A stretch of DNA of 64,000 bases from Actinomadura luteofluorescens. GTDB taxonomy: Bacteria; Actinomycetota; Actinomycetes; Streptosporangiales; Streptosporangiaceae. This document shows, piece after piece, positions 26,155-33,482 of the stretch (positions are counted from its first letter, which is position 1; each line of letters begins with the position of its first letter). Below the pieces are notes generated by a model, which was not told where the DNA came from, searched no databases, and was given only the letters and a program-made list of their open reading frames with translations. The stretch covers positions 5,952,001-6,016,000 of the forward strand of contig NZ_JACCBA010000001.1 of NCBI RefSeq assembly GCF_013409365.1, written 5' to 3'. A program made the translations under genes and the position numbers.

Positions 26155-26750
26155 GCCGATCGATGACCGGGCGCCCCGCCGCGGCGGTCGGCGTCATCGT
26201 CGCCACCGACGACTCCGGCGGCCCGCGCACGCCCGCACCGGCCGCGTCGCAGCGGCTCGACGCGCGCACGGTGCTGCTGGCCAGCGCCGAGGGCGCGGCC
26301 CATACCCCTGCGACCACCGGGGCCTACTGATACCCGGGAACGTGAGACCCGCCTCGTCGGCCCCACCAGGAAGCCGCCCCCCGGCAGCGAGAGGGCGCGG
26401 AAGAAGCGCTGGACGAAGTCTCCGCCGGTGACCGCCTACGTGAGCACGACGCAGGACACCTGGAGCGGCCTTGATCGCCACGAGCGCACGATCACCGGCA
26501 TCGACCGGAAGATCACCTTCCCGAGCGCGGCCGAGCAGGCCAGGTGGAGTGCGCTGGGCGCGCCGGAGCTGGAGCCGTGGTCGGCCAAGCGGCAGGTCAA
26601 CGACTACGACTTCTCGCGCATCAGGCTCACCAAGACCCAGCGGAACACGACGGTCTCCGCGCTGACAACTCGGGCGACCGGAAGTCCCCGTCGCTCGTCA
26701 TGACCTACCAGACGACGGGCTGGGTGCGTCACCTCGGCGACCGTCCCTGA
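26155..26750 (+). pseudogene. degraded CU044_5270-family protein gene
   Basis: Three frames carry successive pieces of the family pattern. First: VGVIVATDDSGGPRTPAP, then SQRLDARTVLLASAEGAAH and ATTGAY, stopping at about 26330. Second: RETRLVGPTRKP, KKRWTKSP and SAAEQARWSALGAPEL. Third: DNSGDRKSPSL with VMTYQTTGWVRHLGDRP to the stop at 26750. At least two frame breaks (about 26330 and 26665) are therefore needed. The N-terminal third (anti-sigma-like cytosolic part) is not found. The family normally follows an ECF sigma factor; none is here, so this is a remnant. Confidence 0.7.
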
Positions 26751-26754
26751 CGTG

Positions 26755-26785
26755 GGCCCGGGATCACGCGGCGTGGTCCCGGGCC
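26755..26785. terminator. bidirectional hairpin
   Basis: A 13-bp stem (GGCCCGGGATCAC with GTGGTCCCGGGCC, one G-T pair) and five-base loop between the pseudogene and the convergent NmrA-like gene. Confidence 0.75.
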
Positions 26786-26790
26786 GGGTG

Positions 26791-27414
26791 TCACGCCTCC
26801 CGGACGCTGACCGCGGCGCGGTGGTGGCGGGGCGCCTCGATCTCGTCGAGGAGGGCGATCGCGAAGTCCGCGTACGTGATCCGGCTGGCCGGGTCGCCAT
26901 GGTCGGCGACCCGGTACCGGCCGGTGGGCGTCCCGTCATGGTCGAAGTCGCCCGCGGGGGCCACGTACGCCCAGTCGAGGCCGGAGGTTCCGAGCTCGTC
27001 CAGGCCCGCCGCGTGGCCGAGGTAGAAGGAGCGGTACTCGGTGGGGTAGCCGGGCTCGTCCATCAGGGGAGCACCGGACGCCCCAGGCATGATCGATGCG
27101 AGGCCGACCACCACGAGGCGGCTCACGCCCGCCTTCGCCAGGCCGGTGGCCAGGGCGCGAGACGACGCGGTGAAGAAGTCGTGCGGCGGCACCGACAGGT
27201 CCACGGCGGCGCTGACGGCGGCGTCGTGCCCGGCGGCCACCTGCTCGATGCTCACCGCGTCCGTGACGTCGCCCGCCACCACACGCACGTCGGCCAGGTC
27301 GCCGTGACGCCCTGGGGCGCGCACCACGGCGGTGACCTGGTGCCCGCGCCGGCGCGCCTCCGCGACGGCCTGCCGCCCGGCCCGTCCACCCGCACCGAAG
27401 ACCACGATGTTCAT
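26791..27414 (-). CDS. NmrA-like NAD(P)-binding oxidoreductase
   Basis: 207 residues from ATG 27414. Rossmann motif at the N-terminus (NIVVFGAGGRAGRQAV), VTAVVRAPGR, and D-V-T-D. It lacks a clear Y-x3-K, as do NmrA/atypical SDR members of this size (SDR_a5/a7). It is divergent from an HxlR regulator, a common arrangement in which a redox- or quinone-responsive repressor controls the oxidoreductase. Likely NAD(P)-linked reductase or redox sensor; substrate unknown. Confidence 0.88.
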   Translation of the reverse strand: MNIVVFGAGGRAGRQAVAEARRRGHQVTAVVRAPGRHGDLADVRVVAGDVTDAVSIEQVAAGHDAAVSAAVDLSVPPHDFFTASSRALATGLAKAGVSRLVVVGLASIMPGASGAPLMDEPGYPTEYRSFYLGHAAGLDELGTSGLDWAYVAPAGDFDHDGTPTGRYRVADHGDPASRITYADFAIALLDEIEAPRHHRAAVSVREA

Positions 27415-27516
27415 GAAGAGTCCCCTTCTCACCAGGGCCGGAACCCGATTCCCGACCGCTGTGCGGACGCTATAAGGGGCCGTGGTTACCGCCGGGATAC
27501 CGGTTAATCTGGGGCC

Positions 27517-27885
27517 ATGAGGGAACCCCTGCCCGCCGACATGTTCGACGAGCTGTGCCCGTCCTCGCTCAACCCGATCCGGTTCGGCGACAAGTGGGCC
27601 GGGCTCATCATCCGCTGCCTGGAGCAAGGGCCCCGCCGGTACTCCGAGCTGCGCGTGCCGCTCAGCCGCGTCACCCCCAAGGTCCTGACCCAGTCGCTGC
27701 GGGCCCTCGAACGCGACGGCCTGGTCAAGCGCACCGTCTACGCCGAGGCCACCCGGCACGTGGAGTACGAACTGACGCCCCTGGGCCGCAGCATGCTCGA
27801 ACCGATCGCGTTCGCCTGCGCCTGGGTGGAGGAGCACTGGGACGAACTCCTCGAAGCCCGCGAGTCGAACACCCTCGCCCGATGA
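27517..27885 (+). CDS. HxlR-family winged-helix transcriptional regulator
   Basis: 122 residues. N-terminal SSLNPIRFGDKWAGLIIRCLEQG, winged helix YSELRVPLSRVTPKVLTQSLRALERDGLVKR and YELTPLGRSM are diagnostic. The family Cys near the N-terminus is present (Cys14 in DELCPSS), so thiol-based sensing is possible. It probably represses the divergent NmrA-like gene and itself from the 100-base gap, where GGTTACC and TACCGGTTA half-sites occur. The next gene's ATG overlaps its stop. Confidence 0.92.
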   Translation: MREPLPADMFDELCPSSLNPIRFGDKWAGLIIRCLEQGPRRYSELRVPLSRVTPKVLTQSLRALERDGLVKRTVYAEATRHVEYELTPLGRSMLEPIAFACAWVEEHWDELLEARESNTLAR

Positions 27886-28328
27886 CGCCGGCGGCCGTGC
27901 TGGAGAATTTGCCGGACGGCCTGTGGGCCACCCGGTATGTCGGCGCTCGCTTTCCGGGCTCGCCGCAGGTGGCCGCCACGCCTGGGCTCGCCGAAGGGGC
28001 CAACTGCCAGCTGTTCGCCTACGAGGTGCTCAGATGGTTCGGATTCGACCCGCCCGACCTGCGGTCGAGCGAACTCTGGGCTGATGCCGAGTTCACCGAG
28101 CGGGTAGATGCGGCCCGCCCCTACGACCTGGTCCTGTTCAACGCCACCCAGAACCCCTGGGGCGCCCACGTGGGAATCTGCGCCGGCGAAGACCAGATCC
28201 TGCACCTGTGCGCCGAGGTAGGACACCCCGCCGTTTGGACCTGGCAAGACTTCAAAACCCGGCCGAGATACCAGACCCTGATAGGCGCCAAACGAGTCCT
28301 CCGCCGCCTCCCCGCCCCGGGAGCATGA
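27882..28328 (+). CDS. NlpC/P60-like small hydrolase-fold protein
   Basis: 148 residues; ATG overlaps the HxlR stop (ATGA). A Cys in GANCQLFAYEVLRWFG and a His in WGAHVGICAG are placed like the Cys-His pair of NlpC/P60 papain-like peptidases. A second His occurs in ILHLCAEVG, with a conserved IGAKRVLRR end. No signal peptide, so it should act in the cytosol. Many actinomycete genomes have this short protein without assigned role. Coupling to HxlR may be accidental. Assignment to the fold is a moderate-confidence inference from spacing. Confidence 0.65.
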   Translation: MTPAAVLENLPDGLWATRYVGARFPGSPQVAATPGLAEGANCQLFAYEVLRWFGFDPPDLRSSELWADAEFTERVDAARPYDLVLFNATQNPWGAHVGICAGEDQILHLCAEVGHPAVWTWQDFKTRPRYQTLIGAKRVLRRLPAPGA

Positions 28329-28395
28329 GCGCCGCCGCAGACGAGTCACACGGGGGGCCACCCGATCGCGACGGCGAATGCGGAAAACTGGGGGC

Positions 28396-29022
28396 ATGGT
28401 GCCTGAACCGGTCGTCGAGGCCGTGGACGTGAGGATCGCGCTGGGGGGCGGCCCGGTTCTGCGCGGGGTGGGCCTCCGGGCGGAGCGGGGTGAGATCGTG
28501 GCCGTGCTCGGGGAGAACGGCGCGGGCAAGTCGACCTTGCTGCGCTGCCTGGCGGGTCTTCAACCCGGCGTGGCGGGTCAGATCCGGATCTTCCGTCGGG
28601 CGCCGGTGGACGCGGCGTGGTTCTGGCGCGATGTCGCGTGCGTCGCCGAAGAGCCCGCGTGGTATCCGGGCCTGAGCGTCCGGGAGCATCTGGAGTTGAT
28701 GCCGGCGGTGCACGGCGGGGCGCGGATGGAGATCGGCGCGGCACTTGAGGCGTTCGGCCTGGACGGGCGGGCGGACATGGCGCCGCCGGCGATGTCCACC
28801 GGGCAGCGGCAGCGGCTGTCGCTGGCGATGGCGCTGGTCAGGCCGAGCCGGCTGCTGTTGCTGGACGAGCCGGAGCGCGGGCTCGACCCGGACTTCAGGG
28901 AGCGGCTCGCGGCGGGCATCCGCGCGTACGCGGCGGGCGGGGGAACGGTGGTGATGGCGACGCACGATCTGTCGCTCGTCGATGCCGCCCGCGCCCGTCC
29001 GGTGACGTTGGAGGCCGCGTGA
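28396..29022 (+). CDS. ABC transporter ATP-binding protein
   Basis: About 208 residues from ATG 28396; an in-frame ATG at 28378 is an alternative. Walker A GENGAGKST, signature MSTGQRQRL (a variant of LSGGQ), Walker B LLLLDEPERGLD and switch His in MATHDLS are all present. At about 200 residues it is a compact ABC ATPase like those of CcmA/bacitracin type. It overlaps the DUF6297 gene by four bases, so the two form a transporter. Confidence 0.93.
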   Translation: MVPEPVVEAVDVRIALGGGPVLRGVGLRAERGEIVAVLGENGAGKSTLLRCLAGLQPGVAGQIRIFRRAPVDAAWFWRDVACVAEEPAWYPGLSVREHLELMPAVHGGARMEIGAALEAFGLDGRADMAPPAMSTGQRQRLSLAMALVRPSRLLLLDEPERGLDPDFRERLAAGIRAYAAGGGTVVMATHDLSLVDAARARPVTLEAA

Positions 29023-30509
29023 CAGCGTCGCGTTCGGGCGGGCGCCGCGCCCGCGGGAGAGGCGAGCGGGACGTGAAGTCATGGTCGGACCGGTACTCCG
29101 CGGCGTTCGGCGCGGTGATGGCGCTGGTGCTGCTGGCCCCCCTGTCGGGCACGGTCCTGGCGAACCTGCCGGAGCGGGTGTCCGCGCCCAGAGCGGGGGC
29201 CGGTGTCGCCTTGGTCGCGCTGGCTTATGCGGGCTATCTGGCGCTGGCCCGATCGTTCGGGCCCGTCGCCGTGTCCGCGGCCGACGCGGCGTGGCTGGTG
29301 CTGTCACCGTTGCCGCGCCGGAGCGTGCTGCGCAAGACGGTCGTGGTCCTGGCGGCGGTGTCGTTGCTGGCCGGCCTGGCGGTCGCCCTGGGCCTGCTGT
29401 CGGCGGTCGGCGTGCGCGACCAGTTCGCGCCGCGGCTACTGGTCGCCGCCGTTCTGGGCGTCTCGGCGGGCGTCGGGGGCATGGCGGCGGCCGTCAGGGC
29501 GCAGGCGTCCCAGATCTGGGACGCCTGGCTGGTCGCCGCGATCGTCGTGCTCGCGGTGTTCGCGGTGCTGGCGGCTCTCCAGGTCGGCGGCCGGGCGTCG
29601 CCGCTCGCCGCCGCGGCGGGAGGTTCCGCGGACGCGTGGGCCGCCTCGGCGGTCGCGGCGGCGACCGCCGCCGCCGTGCTGGTGCGGTGTGCGTGGACGG
29701 CGCTCGGGCACGTCCCGGCGCACCGGATCCTGGCGGCCTCGACGCGGACGGGCACCGTGGTGGCCGCGGCGGTCGTCCTGGATCCCGGCGCGCTGAGCTG
29801 GATCGCGGAAGACGCCCACTGGCGGCGCCGCATCCTGCGTTCGCGGCCGCTGCCGCGCTGGTTGCGCGGCTCGCCGGCGCTCGCGTGGGCCGAGTGGCGC
29901 GGTCTGGTGCGGCGCCCGGGCCGGGCGGCGCTGCTGGCCGCGAGTACCGCGCTGCCCGCACTGGCGGCCCGCGCGGGCGATGGCCTCACGCCGGTCGTGT
30001 CGGTCGCGGTCGCCGCTGGAACGCTCGCCGCGGCGGCGGCCTGCACGTCCGGTGCCCGGCGGGACGTCCAGGATCCGAGCCTGATGCGGCTGTCGGCCGC
30101 CGGGGGCCGCTCCCTGCTGGCCGCCCGGTCGCTGTTGCCCGCGCTGGTGGGCGGTGGCTGGCTGGCCCTGGCACTGACGGGCCTGTCGGCGACCGGCGTG
30201 CTCGGCGCGGGCCCGTGGTGGCTGTTCGGCCCGGCCTGCGCACCGGCGGTCGCCGCCGGCGCACTGCGCATGGCGCGGCGCCGCCCCATCGACCATTCGA
30301 TGCCGGTCGTCGCCACGCCCTTCGGCGCTCTGCCGACGGGCCCGGTCATCTGGGCACTGACCGGCGCCGACCTGGCCTCGCTGGGCTGCGCGCCCTTCCT
30401 GCTGGCCCTGAACGGCCCGGGAACCGTCCTGCTCCCCGCCCAGGCGCTGTTCGGCACGGCCACCACGGCCCTCTACCTCCTGACCGCCCACCCACGGGAC
30501 GGCAGGTAG
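29019..30509 (+). CDS. DUF6297 family ABC transporter membrane protein
   Basis: 496 residues with GTG start overlapping the ATPase stop (GTGA). About ten to twelve hydrophobic segments are spread through the protein (e.g. VMALVLLAPLSGTVLANL, TVVVLAAVSLLAGLAVALG, WLVAAIVVLAVFAVLAAL). The PLPRRSVLRKTVVV stretch early in the sequence resembles ABC-2-type exporters of unknown substrate. The coupling to an ABC ATPase marks it as the permease. Substrate unknown. Confidence 0.85.
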   Translation: MTASRSGGRRARGRGERDVKSWSDRYSAAFGAVMALVLLAPLSGTVLANLPERVSAPRAGAGVALVALAYAGYLALARSFGPVAVSAADAAWLVLSPLPRRSVLRKTVVVLAAVSLLAGLAVALGLLSAVGVRDQFAPRLLVAAVLGVSAGVGGMAAAVRAQASQIWDAWLVAAIVVLAVFAVLAALQVGGRASPLAAAAGGSADAWAASAVAAATAAAVLVRCAWTALGHVPAHRILAASTRTGTVVAAAVVLDPGALSWIAEDAHWRRRILRSRPLPRWLRGSPALAWAEWRGLVRRPGRAALLAASTALPALAARAGDGLTPVVSVAVAAGTLAAAAACTSGARRDVQDPSLMRLSAAGGRSLLAARSLLPALVGGGWLALALTGLSATGVLGAGPWWLFGPACAPAVAAGALRMARRRPIDHSMPVVATPFGALPTGPVIWALTGADLASLGCAPFLLALNGPGTVLLPAQALFGTATTALYLLTAHPRDGR

Positions 30510-30549
30510 AGCTCTCTGCCGCCGCAGCGGACAGATGCCTGCTGGGCGC

Positions 30550-30655
30550 TCACATGTCCAGACAGAGCAGAGCAGTGATCGTCTTCTTGCGGATGTCGCA
30601 GTGCATGGGCGCCTCCTCAGGGCTGAGCGCCCTCGCCGAGGCGTCGCAAGTGGAG
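30550..30655 (-). pseudogene. orphan 3' fragment related to the gene at 32853-33464
   Basis: Read leftward this encodes an open tail SPEEAPMHCDIRKKTITALL and LDM-stop. It matches the C-terminus SEEAPMHCDICKKTITALL and LDV-stop of the complete gene 2.3 kb away, and the DNA is clearly similar over about 70 bases. Nothing upstream of this tail is recognisable, so it is a leftover of a duplication or recombination. One Cys of the CDIC pair is changed to Arg. Confidence 0.75.
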
Positions 30656-30665
30656 TCGGCCCTGG

Positions 30666-30854
30666 TCAGTTCTGAGGCTTGTGGCGGGTGAGCATGCCGG
30701 AGAAGCCCCAGCCGAGGCCGAGGAGTACCGCGCCCGCGGCTGCGATGAGGCCGAGGGCGTTCACGTCGAGGACGGCGAGGAGCCCGATGACGAGGCCGTA
30801 AACGATGGTGAGGACGAAGAGGGCCTGCCGGACGGGGTTCTTGTTCATGGGCAC
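30666..30854 (-). CDS. small two-helix membrane protein, 62 residues
   Basis: GTG 30854 with AGGA five bases before it; ATG two codons later is possible. Two hydrophobic helices (ALFVLTIVYGLVIGLLAVL and LGLIAAAGAVLLGLGWGFSGML) with polar ends. It is divergent from the histidine kinase and faces the 26-bp palindrome, so it may belong to the same regulon. No family recognised. Confidence 0.7.
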   Translation of the reverse strand: MPMNKNPVRQALFVLTIVYGLVIGLLAVLDVNALGLIAAAGAVLLGLGWGFSGMLTRHKPQN

Positions 30855-30879
30855 GATGATCCTGTGACTTGGAGGGCAG

Positions 30880-30905
30880 TACTATCCACCGGTCGGTGGA
30901 CAGTA
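30880..30905. promoter_or_regulatory. 26-bp near-perfect palindromic operator
   Basis: TACTATCCACCG-GT-CGGTGGACAGTA: 12-base arms with one mismatch around a two-base centre. It lies between the divergent small membrane protein and histidine kinase genes, where it would overlap both promoters. Symmetry and length fit a TetR- or GntR-type dimer site. No such regulator is adjacent; the neighbouring LuxR-type regulator is the simplest candidate. Confidence 0.65.
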
Positions 30906-30926
30906 GGGCGGGCGGGGGATCGGGGC

Positions 30927-32081
30927 GTGACCGGTGATCCTGGGGTGGCGCGGGCGGAGAACGCCTGGCAGCGCTCGTATCCGTTCTGGGACGCCTACTT
31001 CGCGATGGTGCTGGTCGGGACCATCGCCGCGACGGCCGCCGACGCGGTGCCGCCGGGCAGGCGGGCCGCGGCGATCGGGTTGCTCGTCCTGCTGAGCCTG
31101 GCGTACGCGGCGACCGGGCGGAAGGCGCTGCGGTCGCAGGAGGTGCCGCGGCCCGGGTGCAGGATCTACGCGGTCGCGCTGATCTGCATGTTCGTCCCCG
31201 CGACGCTGCTCGCGCCGGTGGCGGCGACGGGGCTGGCCGCGCTGGCGCCGCAGGTCTACATGATGTACGGGACGGCCCGCGGCTTCGCGCTGATGGTCGC
31301 GCTTTTCTCCGGGCCGGTCGGGCTCGGGCTGGCGAGGTCCGGGGCGGGCCGGGCGGTGGCGGTCGTGATCATCACGGCGGCGCTCGCGTGCAGCGTGCTG
31401 CTCGCCGTGTTCATCGGACGGCTCGGCCGTCAGAACCGCGAGCGGATGCGCCTGATCGAGGAGTTGGACCGGACGCGGGACGAGCTGGCCGGGGTGAGCC
31501 GGGAGGCGGGGGTGCTCGCCGAGCGGGAGCGGCTGGCCCGCGACATCCACGACACGATCGCGCAGGGGTTCACGTCCATCACGATGCTGCTGCAGGCGGC
31601 GGAGGCGGAGGTCGGGCCGAACCGGCATCTGGAGCTCGCCGCCCGGGCGGCGCGGGAGAACCTGGCCGAGACGCGGGGCCTGGTCGCGGCGCTGGCACCG
31701 CCCGCGCTGGACGGCGGCTCGCTCGTGGAGGCGCTGCGGAAGATGGCCCGCGAATTCGACGTACCCGTCGATCTGGTCGTGGACGGGGAACCGCGGTCGC
31801 TGGACGCGGTGGAGGTCGTCCTGCTGCGGGTGACGCAGGAGGCGCTCGCGAACGTCCGGAAGCATTCGGGGGCGGAGTCGGTGCGGGTGTCGCTGGTCTA
31901 CGGCGATCCGGTGCGGCTGACCGTTGCCGACGACGGGTGCGGGTTCGAGCCGGGGCGAGCCGGCCGCGGATTCGGGCTGCGCGGGATGCGGAGCCGGGTC
32001 GAGCAGGCCGGCGGGACGTTCACCGTCGCGGGAGGGCGGGGTACGAGGGTCGAGGTGGCGGTGCCGTGCTCCGCGTCATGA
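30927..32081 (+). CDS. membrane sensor histidine kinase (NarX type)
   Basis: 384 residues from GTG 30927 (GGGGGAT upstream). Five or six membrane helices within about 22-165, no extracellular domain. Dimerisation helix with His208 (ARDIHDTIAQGFTSI), HATPase N-box (TQEALANVRKHSG), DDGCGF and RGFGLRGMRSRVEQ. Its stop overlaps the response regulator gene. Controlled probably from the 26-bp palindrome 20 bases upstream. Confidence 0.92.
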   Translation: MTGDPGVARAENAWQRSYPFWDAYFAMVLVGTIAATAADAVPPGRRAAAIGLLVLLSLAYAATGRKALRSQEVPRPGCRIYAVALICMFVPATLLAPVAATGLAALAPQVYMMYGTARGFALMVALFSGPVGLGLARSGAGRAVAVVIITAALACSVLLAVFIGRLGRQNRERMRLIEELDRTRDELAGVSREAGVLAERERLARDIHDTIAQGFTSITMLLQAAEAEVGPNRHLELAARAARENLAETRGLVAALAPPALDGGSLVEALRKMAREFDVPVDLVVDGEPRSLDAVEVVLLRVTQEALANVRKHSGAESVRVSLVYGDPVRLTVADDGCGFEPGRAGRGFGLRGMRSRVEQAGGTFTVAGGRGTRVEVAVPCSAS

Positions 32082-32677
32082 TCGTCGACGACCATCCGAT
32101 CGTCCGGGAGGGGCTGCGGGGGATGCTCGCGGCGGAGACGGACATCGAGGTGGCGGCGGAGGCCGCGTCCGGGGACGAGGCCGTCGCGGTGGTGCCGTCC
32201 GTCGGTCCGGACGTCATCCTGATGGATCTGCGGATGCCGTCCGGGGACGGGGTGAGCGCGATCGAGCGGTTGCCGGGCCACCGGATCCTCGTGCTGACGA
32301 CGTTCCAGGAGGACGCCGGCATCGTCCGGGCGATCGAGGCCGGCGCCGCCGGGTACCTGCTCAAGGACGCCTCGCGGGCCGACCTCGCCGCGGCGGTCAG
32401 GGACGTCGCGGCCGGCCGGCGGGTGCTGTCGCCGGAGGTGTCGGCGCGGCTGGCGGCGGCGGGCGAGGCGCGGCCGCCCGTCCTGTCGGCGCGGGAGTCG
32501 CAGGTGCTCGCCCTGGTAGCGGAGGGCCTCACCAACGCCGAGATCGGCGCGCGCCTCTACATCGGCCAGGCGACCGTGAAGACCCACCTCCTGCGCATCT
32601 TCGGCAAACTCGGCGTCTCCGACCGCACGGCGGCGGTGATGGCCGCCCTGGAGCACGGCATCCTGCCTGCGCCCTGA
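32066..32677 (+). CDS. NarL/LuxR-family response regulator
   Basis: 203 residues if GTG 32066 is used, giving the usual start MLRVMIVDDHP; the ATG at 32078 overlapping the kinase stop is the alternative. Receiver domain with D8/D9, Asp54 (VILMDLRMPSGDG), Thr near 78, Lys near 100 (LLKDAS). LuxR HTH at about 138-195 (LSARESQVLALVAEGL, QATVKTHLLRIFGKLG). Cognate regulator of the overlapping kinase. Confidence 0.93.
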   Translation: MLRVMIVDDHPIVREGLRGMLAAETDIEVAAEAASGDEAVAVVPSVGPDVILMDLRMPSGDGVSAIERLPGHRILVLTTFQEDAGIVRAIEAGAAGYLLKDASRADLAAAVRDVAAGRRVLSPEVSARLAAAGEARPPVLSARESQVLALVAEGLTNAEIGARLYIGQATVKTHLLRIFGKLGVSDRTAAVMAALEHGILPAP

Positions 32678-32852
32678 CCAACACGCCCCGAAGGTCTGCT
32701 CGGCATTCCGGCCAACGCCCGTCATCTCGCCTCCTCGATCCGGAGCCTGCGCGCCGGCCGGGCCCAGCCGCACGAACTCATCGGAGACGGTGAACAGGGC
32801 ACCGAGTGAGAGCTTCTTCACGCCGGAGGCTTGGGATGGGCTCGTTGGACGC

Positions 32853-33464
32853 CTACACGTCCAGGTAGAGGAGTGCCGTGATGGTCTTTTTGCAGATGTC
32901 GCAGTGCATAGGGGCCTCCTCGGAGGCGAGGTCGCACTCGACGGTGGTGACGCGGTCGACGACGCCGGTTTCCTCTTCGGCAGCCCAGGCTTCCGCCCAG
33001 CGGCGCGTGTTCGCGCTGAGACCGTCGAGGTAGCCTGCCGTCATCTCGTAGAAGGCGCGGACGCCGTGTTCTTTCATATAGCGCCAGTTGAACTGGAGGG
33101 ACAGCAGCGCGATAGGGAACGGGTGCTCGACCAGGCCGCGGGCCCAACGCTCGGAGACGTCGTCGATGTCAAGGCGGGAAGCGCGTTCGTCGAGGAGCCG
33201 CCACATGCCGCTCCGGTCATATTCCGTCAGTGTTCCAGCGAGGAGACGACGGGCTGCCGCGAGATTGCCGGTCTTCTTCTCGAAGAGGTCTGAGACGGTG
33301 GCGAGGACTAAACCGTCCGAGCCCTTCCGTGCGTCGTCGATGGCCTGCTTGAGCAGTACCGCGTAGGCCGATTCCCAGGACAGGCATTCCCCGAACGTCG
33401 ACCAGGGGTCCGGAAACCCCCGCTCCTTGATCGCGGCGAAGATGCGATCTCCTTGGACACCCAT
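32853..33464 (-). CDS. unknown protein, co-transcribed with hisS
   Basis: 203 residues, AAGGAG before ATG 33464. Soluble and mainly helical by composition (FGECLSWESAYAVLLKQAIDD, RRWAEAWAAEEE). It ends with a CDIC pair (EEAPMHCDICKKTIT), which could bind a metal together with nearby His. It follows hisS by 18 bases in the same direction. A duplicate of its 3' end lies at 30550-30655. I do not recognise the family. Confidence 0.75.
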   Translation of the reverse strand: MGVQGDRIFAAIKERGFPDPWSTFGECLSWESAYAVLLKQAIDDARKGSDGLVLATVSDLFEKKTGNLAAARRLLAGTLTEYDRSGMWRLLDERASRLDIDDVSERWARGLVEHPFPIALLSLQFNWRYMKEHGVRAFYEMTAGYLDGLSANTRRWAEAWAAEEETGVVDRVTTVECDLASEEAPMHCDICKKTITALLYLDV

Positions 33465-33482
33465 GCTCGGCTCCTTCTGAAG

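Noticed and set aside
32678..32852. Minus-strand frame beginning MKKLSLGALFTVSDEF
   Set aside because: It runs antisense into the response regulator, and the attractive start is too short to support a gene.
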